From Edaphobacter acidisoli (GTDB taxonomy: Bacteria > Acidobacteriota > Terriglobia > Terriglobales > Acidobacteriaceae), in the NCBI RefSeq assembly GCF_014642855.1, contig NZ_BMJB01000001.1:62001-126000 (forward strand): a stretch of 64,000 bases of DNA, read 5' to 3'. A model generated the notes under the pieces. The model worked only from the letters and a program-made list of their open reading frames with translations. It was not told the origin of the DNA and did not search any database. Below are positions 1 through 9,672 of this stretch, one piece after another. Each line of letters opens with the position of its first letter. The stretch's first letter is position 1. A program made the translations under genes and the position numbers.

Positions 1-868
1 CGGAGTTTCCGGCAAAGCCGACGACGAGCAGGCCGCCGCTCTTGACTTCGCTGAGCATCTGGGTCTTCATGGGGCCCCAGCGAACGACAGGGTGAGGCTT
101 GAGGCTCCACTCGTGCAGAAGATAATCGGCGGTCTCGGTGGTGCTGGCGAAGGTGCCGGGAAATATCTCTGAGTGCGTGATGATGAAACGCTTTTTATTG
201 GCCATGGCATCGCGCCCGAAGCGCAGCCAGACGTCGAGGTTGCCGGTTTCGATCTGGGATTCGAGCGGACCGGGTTTGCCGTTGACGTATCCGGTGTGCA
301 CGCCGTCGATGCAGAGCACACGGTGTATGCGGTCGTAGGAGGCCGGGTCGTTGAGAATCTGCCGCAGCGCGCCGCAACCGGCGCTCCAGCCGCCGAGATC
401 GATCTCGCTGAAGGTGATGCCGCTTTTGGCTTCTGCTTCGGTAATGAGCGTGGAAAATCGGCCTGGGTCGGTAAAGAGCTTGGTATAACTTCCGGAGCCC
501 GCACCAGCCTGAACGGTGACGACAGCCATATTGTGCTGGCGGGAGATAGCGAGTTGAGGCAGCCAATCGCCGCCATGGAAGAAGAAGAGCAGCCGGACGC
601 CGTGTTTCTGCGTGACCCTTTGCGGAACGAAGAGAGTGCCGAGCTCCAGAGGAAGCCGCTGGCCTGCAGGCGTGGTCTTCGTCAGTCGCGGATGCTCGCG
701 CGTGTGTTCAACCATGGGCGAAGGGTTTTGAGGGGACTGCGCAGCGAGGGTAGCGGTGAGGAAGAGAAGAAGGGAGAAGACGAGCGCTCGCCTGGGAGTG
801 GTGCATCTCCACCTGTCGCATAGAGCTGCGATGGATGGGACACCCGAGCGGCTGAGATATTTTTTCAT
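1..868 (-). CDS. Secreted alpha/beta-hydrolase-like protein, 3' end cut by the window edge
   Basis: Reading leftward from ATG at 868-866, an open frame runs without a stop to base 1, giving about 289 residues. The N-terminus has a long basic stretch and then a hydrophobic segment at about residues 28-42 ending in an Ala-Ala-Gln cleavage-like site, so export is likely. HGG at about 98-100 (oxyanion-hole-like) and GGWSAG at 159-164 (nucleophile elbow, Ser162) point to an alpha/beta-hydrolase fold. The acid and His of the triad would lie beyond the edge or cannot be assigned. Substrate unknown. The long open frames on the opposite strand here are shadows. It is the last gene of a leftward run, 21 bases downstream of the murI stop. 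Confidence 0.75.
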   Translation of the reverse strand, partial: MKKYLSRSGVPSIAALCDRWRCTTPRRALVFSLLLFLTATLAAQSPQNPSPMVEHTREHPRLTKTTPAGQRLPLELGTLFVPQRVTQKHGVRLLFFFHGGDWLPQLAISRQHNMAVVTVQAGAGSGSYTKLFTDPGRFSTLITEAEAKSGITFSEIDLGGWSAGCGALRQILNDPASYDRIHRVLCIDGVHTGYVNGKPGPLESQIETGNLDVWLRFGRDAMANKKRFIITHSEIFPGTFASTTETADYLLHEWSLKPHPVVRWGPMKTQMLSEVKSGGLLVVGFAGNS

Positions 869-889
869 GACCAGAATTATAGGGAGCGA

Positions 890-1732
890 TTAGCCGCCGA
901 GGTCGAGGAGATGGACTTTGGAGAGCGGCTGGCCGAGGAAGTTGGAGCCGAGGCGCTGGAATTTTTCGATGGAGTCGGTGGCGTAGAAGGTGCAGGTGGG
1001 GCTGGTCTCTTGCGGCTTCCGGTTGGGGAAGTGGGTGGCTATGGCTTGTGCTGTGGTGCGGGCGGTGGCCTGGGCTGAGTCGATGATGGTGAGCGGGTGG
1101 CCGAGCGAGCTGAGGACGCGGGCGATGGCTGGTTCGATCAGTGGGTAGTGGGTACAGCCGAGCAGGAGCGTTCTGGCTTCGGGCGCTTCGGTGAGGGCTT
1201 CGGTGAGGTAGATTTTGATGACTTCGTCAGTGACGGGGTGGTTCGTCCAGCCTTCTTCAACCAGCGGCACGAGCAGGGGGCAGGCTTTTTCGGTGGCTTT
1301 GAGACCGAGTGAGTGGAGGGCGTGCGCGTAGGCGTGGGACTGGATGGTGGCCTGGGTGGCGAGGACGAGGACTTGGCCCTGAGAGGCGGCGAGGGCGGCT
1401 TCGGCTCCGGGTTGGATGACGCCGATGACCGGAATGGGCATTGCGTGGCGGATGTCGTCGAAGGCGAGCGCGGTGGCGGTGTTGCATGCGATGACAAGCA
1501 GGTCCGCGCCTTGCTCGTGCAGGTAGCGGGCGCTGGAGACGGCGTAGCGGGCGATGGTCTCGTGCGACTTGGAGCCGTAGGGCAGGCGCGCGGTGTCGCC
1601 GAGGTAGATGTAGCGTGCGCCGGGGATGAGCGGGAGCAGCTCGCGCAGGACGGTGAGTCCGCCGAAGCCGGAGTCGAAGACGCCGATGGTGAGTGTGTCT
1701 GTGAGCTTGTCTGTCAGCTTGTCTGCGGGCAT
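890..1732 (-). CDS. murI: Glutamate racemase
   Basis: Converts L- to D-glutamate for peptidoglycan in the cytoplasm. The 280-residue protein has the family signature near the N-terminus (VFDSGFGG, about 18-25). Both catalytic cysteines are present: Cys83 in ACNTAT and Cys193 in GCTHYP, with His195 beside the second. Length is normal for MurI. The first 13 residues contain a short repeat (DKLTDKLTDTLT) encoded by a near-perfect 12-base duplication, so the N-terminus is slightly longer than usual; translation could also begin further in. It lies four bases downstream of the GerMN-protein gene, as the last cistron of an amidase-GerMN-murI operon for the cell wall. Confidence 0.95.
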   Translation of the reverse strand: MPADKLTDKLTDTLTIGVFDSGFGGLTVLRELLPLIPGARYIYLGDTARLPYGSKSHETIARYAVSSARYLHEQGADLLVIACNTATALAFDDIRHAMPIPVIGVIQPGAEAALAASQGQVLVLATQATIQSHAYAHALHSLGLKATEKACPLLVPLVEEGWTNHPVTDEVIKIYLTEALTEAPEARTLLLGCTHYPLIEPAIARVLSSLGHPLTIIDSAQATARTTAQAIATHFPNRKPQETSPTCTFYATDSIEKFQRLGSNFLGQPLSKVHLLDLGG

Positions 1733-1736
1733 GTTC

Positions 1737-2369
1737 TCAGTTGTTGGCTGGTTGTTGGTTGCTGGTGGATGTGTCGGAGGTGGAGTAGGTGCGGGTGAGG
1801 TCGGCGTGGCCGGCGAGGGTTTCGCGGGGTTGGCCGTCGACGAGGAAACGGACTTCGGTGACGCGCGGGAATGCGGCGTGGAGGGTTTGAACGATGGAGC
1901 GGATGGTGAGGTCTTCGACCTGGATGCCGCTGGGATGTTTGTCGCAGAAGGTGCTGGTGAGGTTGACGATGGCCATCTCGGATTTGTCGGTGGTGTGGAC
2001 GTCGGTGGAGGGGGTGTTGGGGACGAGGAAGACGTCGTCGACGTCCTGGCCGCCGGGGAGTGGATGCGCGGAGCCGGGTTGCGCGTAGGTGTTGAGAAGG
2101 TGGTTGAGCAGGACGCGTGCGCGGGAGGTGGGGTCGTCGGGCAGAGCGATGGAGACGACTTTGGCGGTGACGGTGGCGTCGGCGTCGTTGGCGAGGTAGA
2201 GGGTGATGTCTCGCGTGCTGGTGGTGACGGGCGCGGCGATGGGCTCGTTGTCGATGCCGGCGGCTAGGCGCTGCTGTGCCTGGCGGTGGCCGCGGTAGAG
2301 GAAGGCGGCGACGAGGAGGATGGCGGCGACGAGGCTCCAGAAGAGGATGCGCTGGTAGCGGGGGATCAT
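1737..2369 (-). CDS. GerMN-domain membrane-anchored protein
   Basis: About 210 residues. The start chosen is ATG 2369-2367, which overlaps the upstream amidase stop (ATGA), so the two are translationally coupled; the frame is open further upstream, but that part is an arginine/proline-rich shadow of the amidase gene. One transmembrane segment lies at about residues 8-26, followed by an extracytoplasmic domain with the GerMN pattern (LVPNTPSTDV, then VNLTSTF, later VRFLVDGQ). GerMN domains occur in spore-germination and cell-envelope proteins and are often found next to amidases. A role in wall binding or amidase control is inferred from context only. Confidence 0.75.
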   Translation of the reverse strand: MIPRYQRILFWSLVAAILLVAAFLYRGHRQAQQRLAAGIDNEPIAAPVTTSTRDITLYLANDADATVTAKVVSIALPDDPTSRARVLLNHLLNTYAQPGSAHPLPGGQDVDDVFLVPNTPSTDVHTTDKSEMAIVNLTSTFCDKHPSGIQVEDLTIRSIVQTLHAAFPRVTEVRFLVDGQPRETLAGHADLTRTYSTSDTSTSNQQPANN

Positions 2370-3067
2370 TGGGCGGCTCCGGTGTCTTCGATGACGGGCG
2401 CGGCGGGCTGCGAGCGCCAGGCAGCGACGGCTTTGGCGACGGCGTCGGCGATGCGCTGCTGGTAGGCGGCGTCGGTGACGGGGGTGAGCTCGTCGGGGTT
2501 GGAGGGGTTGCCGAGCGGGGCGATCTCGATGGCGATGGCGGGGCAGGTGAGGTTGTCGATGGGGCGGACGGAGGCTTGCTCGACGAGTACGGGGAGATTG
2601 GCGCGGGTCAGGGCCGCTCCGGCCTGGTTGGCCAGCGCGAGGCTTTGCGGGATGAAGGCTGCCTGCGCTGTGTTCCACGGGATGATGCGCGGCTGGGTGT
2701 TGGTGGCGGGGAGCGCGGAGGTGATGATGTGGACGCCGTTGCCGGAGTCGGTGGCGTGGATGAGGATGCAGGCCGCGGGACGGGCGTGGTTGGCGATGCC
2801 GGCGCGCAGATCGGCCGCCATGACCGTGCCGGGGTCGATGTCGCGCGTGGTGGCGACTGCGAGGCCTGCTGCGGTGAGTGAGGCCCTGAGGCGTGCGGCG
2901 AAGGCGAGGGTCACATCTTTTTCGAGGACGTTGTTGGCGAGGTGCGCGCCGGAGTCGGGGCCGCCGTGGGCGGGGTCGAGCAGAATGGTGGAGCGGGGCT
3001 GCTGGGCGAAGGTCGCGGTGGCGACGAGCAGAAGAAGCGCGGCGATGTGTCGGCGACGGGGGAGCAA
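2366..3067 (-). CDS. N-acetylmuramoyl-L-alanine amidase (Amidase_3)
   Basis: Hydrolyses the amide bond between MurNAc and the stem peptide. The 233-residue protein has a signal peptide (about 1-21, ending TFAQ). The zinc-amidase pattern is clear: DPAHGGPDSGA (His34), Glu49, His104 in the ILIHATDS stretch, and a late Glu in AIEIAPLG that fits the catalytic glutamate. Compact catalytic domain only, no LysM or AMIN domain visible. It is first in the leftward operon amidase-GerMN-murI, overlapping the GerMN start by four bases. A 73-base gap separates it from the divergent TPR gene. Confidence 0.88.
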   Translation of the reverse strand: MLPRRRHIAALLLLVATATFAQQPRSTILLDPAHGGPDSGAHLANNVLEKDVTLAFAARLRASLTAAGLAVATTRDIDPGTVMAADLRAGIANHARPAACILIHATDSGNGVHIITSALPATNTQPRIIPWNTAQAAFIPQSLALANQAGAALTRANLPVLVEQASVRPIDNLTCPAIAIEIAPLGNPSNPDELTPVTDAAYQQRIADAVAKAVAAWRSQPAAPVIEDTGAAQ

Positions 3068-3140
3068 GCTAGGTTGATTGTAATGGGTGGTGGCGGAATC
3101 GAATGGGACGGCGCTGCGAATCTGTGCTTAGAATGCTTTC

Positions 3141-3959
3141 ATGCGTCTGGGCGGGTGGCGAGTTGGTGTGTGTGTGGCTCTGGGCATCGTCGCGTTTGCA
3201 GGATGCTGGAGTACGTCGGCGTTTTCGCAGAATGATGATCCTGAAGTGAAGGCGATGGAGCAGGGGAAGGCCGCGTTCAAGGCGGGGCAGTATGGCGCTG
3301 CGATCGACAGCCTGAAGAAGGCGCTGGCGATTGACCCTGATTACACGATTGCGGAGCTTTACCTGGGCGCTAGCTATGCGATGCAGGTGATTCCGGATGC
3401 GAAGACTCCGGAGAACCAGGCGAATGCGGAGAATGCTATTGCCGCGCTCAAGCGGATTCCAGAGGATGATGGCAGCTATCACAATGCGCAGAAGCTGCTG
3501 GCGCTGGTGTATCGCGATACGGGGCGGCTGGACGATGCGCGCACGGCGGAGCTTGCGGCGCTGAAGATTGCTGAAGATGCCGAGACGCATTATGCGATTG
3601 GGGTGCTCGACTGGCGCGAGGCGACGGAGTTTGCGCGCGCGGCGCTAGAGGCGGAGGGCATGCGCGACGACGGCGCGGGCAATGCGCAGATGAGTGCGAT
3701 TGCGTGCGCGAAGATCAAGGAGCACAACTCGCCGCTGGTGGAGGATGCCATTACGCAACTGACGCGCGCGATTGAGATGAACTCGAAGTACTCGGATGCG
3801 ATGGGGTATCTGAATCTGGTTTATCGGCGGCGTGCGGACTTTGATTGCGATGATGCGGCTGCGCGAGCGCAGGATATGGAGCTGGCGAATCGGTGGGAGA
3901 AGCAGGCGGAGTTGGCGAAGACTGCTGCGGCCCAGCCAGCGGGCGGGGCTGCGAAGTAA
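3141..3959 (+). CDS. Exported TPR-repeat protein
   Basis: 272 residues. A hydrophobic signal-like segment covers about residues 6-28; a cysteine in AGCW could make it a lipoprotein, but the lipobox is weak. TPR helices follow: GKAAFKAGQYGAAIDSLKKA with DPDYTIAELYLG at about 42-75, then repeats around the LALVYRDTGRLDDA stretch, the IGVLDWREA stretch and the LTRAIEMNSKYSDAMGYLN stretch. The pattern predicts protein-protein interaction; the partner is unknown. The C-terminus is Ala/Pro-rich. Divergent from the amidase operon and convergent with the next gene (two-base gap). Confidence 0.75.
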   Translation: MRLGGWRVGVCVALGIVAFAGCWSTSAFSQNDDPEVKAMEQGKAAFKAGQYGAAIDSLKKALAIDPDYTIAELYLGASYAMQVIPDAKTPENQANAENAIAALKRIPEDDGSYHNAQKLLALVYRDTGRLDDARTAELAALKIAEDAETHYAIGVLDWREATEFARAALEAEGMRDDGAGNAQMSAIACAKIKEHNSPLVEDAITQLTRAIEMNSKYSDAMGYLNLVYRRRADFDCDDAAARAQDMELANRWEKQAELAKTAAAQPAGGAAK

Positions 3960-3961
3960 AG

Positions 3962-4792
3962 TCAATGCGTGTAGACGGTGCTGTTGGGAACGATGTGCGA
4001 CGTGACTTCCAGCTTGTGGTAGTTGCGATAGGTGGCATGAAATGACCATGCGACTGTGTCGAAGCTGGAGCCGCTGGTGACCAGCATGTTGACTTCGGAT
4101 GGCATCCAGAAGGTCTGGCCGTCGAACTGGACAGGCGCATAGTCGACGGTGAGCTTTCGTTTGCCGACGATGCGCGGCATGTAGCGGGCCGCGTCGATGA
4201 CGTGATGCGGGGTCGTGATCTCTACGTGTGTGACCTGCATCGTTGCGGGATCGACGAAGACCTGGCCCTTGCTGTCTTCTTTGAAAAAGCAGGCTGCGGT
4301 GTTTTGCGGAGTGAGGACGGTGGCGAAGCGGATGATGTAGGACTCAGCCCGATGATTTTTATTGAGCTGCTTCAGTTTGTAGTTGATGCACGCTGTCTGG
4401 TCGAGTGAGGCCACGTCGAGGCCACCTTCAAACAATCCACTCAACTCGGAGGGAGGGTCGTCATCCTTCGGGTTTGGGGGCTTGCCATTGATGCTCTTGA
4501 TCTCGCGCGACTCCACCAGGGCTGCTGTTTGGCCGTCTTTGATGATGCGTTTGAGGCGGAAGATGGAGTCGGTGATGGTGGTTGCATCGGGCACTTTGGG
4601 TTGCGTGCGCGAGGAGATGGCATGTTCGTCGCAGTAGAAGCTCGGTACGGCAGTGTCGTAGTGGTTCAGGTTCCTTTCGAGACGTTCGAGGATCGCGTCC
4701 AGAGAGGGAGCTTTTGTTGATTGTGCGCAGAGTGCGGGCGAAAAGCCGAGAAGAGCAATCAACGAAATGGCCGTATACGACATCCTTGGCAT
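3962..4792 (-). CDS. Exported protein of unknown function, DUF-type outer-membrane-associated
   Basis: 276 residues from ATG 4792. The start is set by AGGAGGT nine bases upstream on the minus strand; longer open frame upstream is shadow. A signal peptide (about 1-22, ending PALCAQ) is visible. The mature part has a short helical stretch (LDAILERLERNLNHYDTAV) and then beta-rich sequence including VFVDPATMQVTHVEI and a late FWMPSEVNMLVTSG. This layout recalls exported proteins that resemble the LolA/outer-membrane lipoprotein-sorting fold, but I do not recognise a definite family. Transcribed leftward, converging on the TPR gene. Confidence 0.6.
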   Translation of the reverse strand: MPRMSYTAISLIALLGFSPALCAQSTKAPSLDAILERLERNLNHYDTAVPSFYCDEHAISSRTQPKVPDATTITDSIFRLKRIIKDGQTAALVESREIKSINGKPPNPKDDDPPSELSGLFEGGLDVASLDQTACINYKLKQLNKNHRAESYIIRFATVLTPQNTAACFFKEDSKGQVFVDPATMQVTHVEITTPHHVIDAARYMPRIVGKRKLTVDYAPVQFDGQTFWMPSEVNMLVTSGSSFDTVAWSFHATYRNYHKLEVTSHIVPNSTVYTH

Positions 4793-4895
4793 AGCGAACG
4801 CACCTCCTACTTGATACGCCACTTGCTCCCAAAGATGCTGCCTACGGCCGAATTTCCTGTTGTCTGAACTGCTCTGATGATTACGGATGATTGCA

Positions 4896-6278
<1,383 letters not shown>

Positions 6279-6591
6279 TGCTTTGTGATCTCTCCCAAAA
6301 ATGTCGATATGGCTTGATTGTATCGGGGTTGGTGGGTGAGGAGCTTGCCGCAGCCGTGAGGATAGGCAAAATCAGGCCGGAATTTGGCATCTTACGGAGC
6401 GAAGAATCGCGGGTAGAGAAGAAGCGCAAGATTGGGATGACGAAGCGGGTTCGCCTCGCGTCTATATGGGGGAACCGACAAGTAACGTCCCTCGCCTGGG
6501 ATGGAGGTGGTTGGCGGAACGGACTTGTGCGAGAATCGTCTCCCGGGCTTGACGGCAGAGCCGGGAGAACGAAAGATGGGTCGCAGAGGCC
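6279..6591. other. Intergenic region between divergent genes, no gene seen
   Basis: 313 bases between the DUF1015 gene (leftward) and the first VWA gene (rightward). It must hold both promoters. I see no convincing RNA gene. A weak hairpin (TCCCGG ... CCGGGA) lies just before the VWA start at about 6541-6566, possibly in its 5' leader. Short open frames here lack good start signals. Confidence 0.4.
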
Positions 6592-7665
6592 ATGATGCGG
6601 TACATGGGGTTCTCGGAACGTCGGCAGAGTTTGAGACAGCGGCTGGGATGGCTGCTGGCTGTGGCGATGGTGTTTGCTGCATTTGCTGGTGGAATTTGCC
6701 GGGCACAGGAGAATCCGCTGGACGAGGTGCATACGCCGGCGCCTCCGCCTCCGCCGAAGTCGGCTGTGGATACGAGGCCAGTGGTTGAAGGCGCAGACAA
6801 TGCTGCGCGTTTCGCTACCTCGCGGAGAGATGCGAGGATTCGGGTGGATGTGAACCTGGTGCTGGTTCCGGCGACTGTGACGGACCCGCTGAACCGGCTG
6901 GTGACAGGGCTGGATAAGGACAACTTTCAGATATTCGACAACAATGTTGGGCAGGTGATAAAGAACTTCTCGACGCAGGATGCGCCGGTGTCGATTGGGA
7001 TTGTCTTCGATCTGAGCGGCAGCATGACGTCGAAGTTCGCGCGGGCGCGCAAGGCGCTGGATGCGTTTTTGCGCACGTCGAATCCGCAGGACGAGTTTTT
7101 TGTGGTGGGATTTAATGATCGTCCGGCGGTGATTGTCGACTACACATCGGACGTGGACGACATTGATGCGCGCATGGTGATGTTGAAGCCGGAGAACCGC
7201 ACTGCTCTGATTGATGCGGTGTACCTGGGCGTAGACAAGCTGAGGCAGGCGAAGTATGACCGCAAGGCGCTGCTGATTATCTCCGACGGTGGCGACAACC
7301 GCAGCCGCTATACCGAGGGCGAACTGCGCCGGGCGGTACGCGAGAGTGACGTGCAGATTTATTCGATTGGCATCTTCGACCAGTATGCGCCGACGCCTGA
7401 GGAGCAGATGGGGCCGGTGCTGCTTTCCGATATTTGCGACATGACGGGCGGGCGCATGTTTCGCGTGATGGATATCGGCGACCTGGCCGATATTGCTACG
7501 CGCATCAGCGCGGAGCTGCGCAATGAGTACGTGCTCGGGTACACGCCGTCGGACATGAAGAAGGACGGGAACTGGCGTAAATTGAAGATACGACTCGTGC
7601 CGCCGCCGGGACTTCCTCCGCTGACGGTACACAATCGCCAGGGGTACTATGCACCGACGGAGTAG
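6592..7665 (+). CDS. VWFA-related acidobacterial protein (TIGR03436 type), first of pair
   Basis: 357 residues with a signal peptide (about 18-39). The acidobacterial VWFA-related pattern is visible: VNLVLVPATVTDPLNRLVTGL at about 87-107, FQIFDNNVGQ, then the MIDAS motif DLSGS at 140-144 and a later DGGDN stretch. Such proteins occur in many paralogous copies in Acidobacteria and are exported or envelope-bound; their ligands are unknown. The proline-rich linker at about 49-56 is unusual. The gene overlaps the second VWA gene by 17 bases. Confidence 0.85.
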   Translation: MMRYMGFSERRQSLRQRLGWLLAVAMVFAAFAGGICRAQENPLDEVHTPAPPPPPKSAVDTRPVVEGADNAARFATSRRDARIRVDVNLVLVPATVTDPLNRLVTGLDKDNFQIFDNNVGQVIKNFSTQDAPVSIGIVFDLSGSMTSKFARARKALDAFLRTSNPQDEFFVVGFNDRPAVIVDYTSDVDDIDARMVMLKPENRTALIDAVYLGVDKLRQAKYDRKALLIISDGGDNRSRYTEGELRRAVRESDVQIYSIGIFDQYAPTPEEQMGPVLLSDICDMTGGRMFRVMDIGDLADIATRISAELRNEYVLGYTPSDMKKDGNWRKLKIRLVPPPGLPPLTVHNRQGYYAPTE

Positions 7666-8734
7666 ACGAGTTTGGCTGCGGGTGTTCGCGGCCGGGATAG
7701 CTTTTTTGCTGGTGGGGACTGCGAGCGGATGGGCGCAGCAGCCGTCGTTAACCGTGGACCGCGATCCGGTGGCCTCGCCGGACCAGGATGTGCCCGCGCC
7801 GAGCGCCGCTGGCGCCGCCGCTCCAGCTACATCGGCAGGCGAGATAGAGAAAGAGCACGGGCAGTATACGTTGCACGAAGACGCCTACGAGGTGCGGCTG
7901 AATGCTACGGTGCTCGATGGTAGCGGCAAGTCGATCCAGACGCTCGATAAGGACGCATTTCATGTCTATGAAGACGGCGTGCCGCAGACGATCCTCTCGT
8001 TCCGGCACGAGGACCTGCCGGTGTCGATTGGGTTGCTGATCGACAGCTCGGGCTCGATGTATGACAAGCGTCCGGCGGTGGACAAGGCATCGCTGGATTT
8101 TGTGAAGGTGTCGAATCCGCAGGATGAGGAGTTTCTCGTGGACTTCTCGTGGCAGCCTTACATCGATCAGGATTTTACAAACGACATTAATAAGCTGAAG
8201 GACGGGCTGTCGTATGTGAAGTCGAGCGGCGGCACAGCGCTGTACGACGCGCTGGTGGCTTCTGCGGATTACCTGGCGAAGAATGCGAAGCATCCCAAGC
8301 AGGTGCTGCTGGTGGTCACCGACGGCGAAGACAATGCTTCGAGCGCGACGCTGGAGCAGACGATTCGCAGGATTCAGGACCTCGATGGGCCGACGATCTA
8401 TTGCGTGGGATTGCTGTTTGGGCAGGATATCGACAAGCGCGAGGCGCGTCATGCGCGCAGTGTGCTGGAGGCACTGTCTGAGCAGACGGGCGGCGTGGCG
8501 TACTTCCCGAAGTCGGTGGACGATGTGGACGCGATTGCGGCGGAGGTGGCCAACGACATTCGTACGCAGTACACGATTGCGTACCACTCGACGAAGTCGC
8601 CGACGCTGGGTGGGTATCGTGAGGTGCATGTCGAGGCTCATGAGAAGGGCTATGGAAAGCTTTCGGTGCGGACGCGCACGGGGTATTACCCAAGGGTGCA
8701 GGCTGGCGCTGCTGCCGGAGGGTCGGGCTCCTGA
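7649..8734 (+). CDS. VWFA-related acidobacterial protein (TIGR03436 type), second of pair
   Basis: 361 residues, exported (signal segment about 10-29, ending GWAQ). Organisation is the same as in the preceding gene: a VRLNATVLDGSGKSIQTLDK stretch, FHVYEDGVPQ, the MIDAS motif DSSGS at about 132-136 and DGEDN later. The start at 7649 lies inside the preceding gene (17-base overlap), and the stop shares a base with the next start (TGATG at 8732-8736), so the VWA pair and the cysteine-metabolism pair are probably co-translated. A tandem duplication origin of the two VWA genes is likely. Confidence 0.85.
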   Translation: MHRRSRRVWLRVFAAGIAFLLVGTASGWAQQPSLTVDRDPVASPDQDVPAPSAAGAAAPATSAGEIEKEHGQYTLHEDAYEVRLNATVLDGSGKSIQTLDKDAFHVYEDGVPQTILSFRHEDLPVSIGLLIDSSGSMYDKRPAVDKASLDFVKVSNPQDEEFLVDFSWQPYIDQDFTNDINKLKDGLSYVKSSGGTALYDALVASADYLAKNAKHPKQVLLVVTDGEDNASSATLEQTIRRIQDLDGPTIYCVGLLFGQDIDKREARHARSVLEALSEQTGGVAYFPKSVDDVDAIAAEVANDIRTQYTIAYHSTKSPTLGGYREVHVEAHEKGYGKLSVRTRTGYYPRVQAGAAAGGSGS

Positions 8735-9651
8735 TGACGCGGGTGGCGGAGTCGATCATTGATCTGGTGGGCGAGACGCCGATGGTGCGGCTGAAGCGGC
8801 TGGAGCCGGAGGGCGGCGCGGAGATATGGGCGAAGCTTGAATATCTGAATCCGGGTGGGAGCATCAAAGACCGCGCGGCGCTGGGGATTGTGCTGGATGC
8901 GGAGCGGCGCGGAGTGCTGCGGCCTGGCTCGACGATTGTCGAAGCCACGGCAGGCAATACGGGCGTGGGGCTTGCTCTGATCGGTGTCAATCGCGGCTAT
9001 AACGTGATGCTGTATGTGCCGGAGAACTTCGCGGAAGAGAAGTGCAAGCTGATGCGCGGGCTGGGCGCGACCGTTGTGCGCACGCCGGAAGCTGAAGGCA
9101 TGGCCGGCGCTATCAGGCGCGCGTTGCAGTTCGAGAGCGGGACGCCAGGAGCGTTTGCGGCTTTGCAGTTTGAGAATCCTGCGAATCCGGATTTTCATGA
9201 GCAGACGACAGCCGTCGAGATCTGGGAGCAGATGCAGGGGCGCGTGGATGCATGGATCTCGGGAGTGGGTTCGGCGGGGACGTTTACTGGAGTCGCACGA
9301 TTCTTGAAGAAAAAGCGCGCGGATATTTTGACGATTGCAGTCGAGCCGCAGGGTAGCGTGTTGAATGGAGGCGAGCCGGGAAAGCATCGCGTGGAAGGGA
9401 TTGGCGTCTCGTTTATTCCGGCGACGTTCGACCGCAGCGTGTGTGACCGCGTGATGATGGTGAAGGACGATCCGGCGTTCGCGATGGTGAAGCGCCTGGC
9501 TACCGAGGCGGGCGTCTTTGGCGGATCGAGTGCCGGTGCGATGGTGTGCGCAGCGATCGACGTGGCGCGGGAGCTGGGCGCGGGCAAGCGTGTCGTGACG
9601 GTGATTCCGGACTCGGCGGAGCGGTATCTGTCGAAGGGGCTGCTGGAGTAG
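8734..9651 (+). CDS. Cysteine synthase / cystathionine beta-synthase family enzyme (PLP)
   Basis: 305 residues, fold-type II PLP enzyme. The PLP lysine is K45 in NPGGSIKDRAAL; ATAGNTG at about 71-77 and GVGSAGTFTG (phosphate loop) are present. No CBS regulatory domains, so length fits either O-acetylserine sulfhydrylase or a minimal cystathionine beta-synthase. The next gene is a cystathionine gamma-lyase/synthase homologue, which favours reverse transsulfuration (homocysteine plus serine to cystathionine, then cysteine), but cysM-type synthesis is not excluded. Cytoplasmic. The start overlaps the VWA stop by one base. Confidence 0.85.
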   Translation: MTRVAESIIDLVGETPMVRLKRLEPEGGAEIWAKLEYLNPGGSIKDRAALGIVLDAERRGVLRPGSTIVEATAGNTGVGLALIGVNRGYNVMLYVPENFAEEKCKLMRGLGATVVRTPEAEGMAGAIRRALQFESGTPGAFAALQFENPANPDFHEQTTAVEIWEQMQGRVDAWISGVGSAGTFTGVARFLKKKRADILTIAVEPQGSVLNGGEPGKHRVEGIGVSFIPATFDRSVCDRVMMVKDDPAFAMVKRLATEAGVFGGSSAGAMVCAAIDVARELGAGKRVVTVIPDSAERYLSKGLLE

Positions 9652-9672
9652 AACTTCAGGAAGAGGCAGGCG

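Noticed and set aside
173..823. Plus-strand open frame of 216 codons at the left edge
   Set aside because: It lies antisense to the signal-peptide hydrolase, has a low-complexity composition and no recognisable motif.
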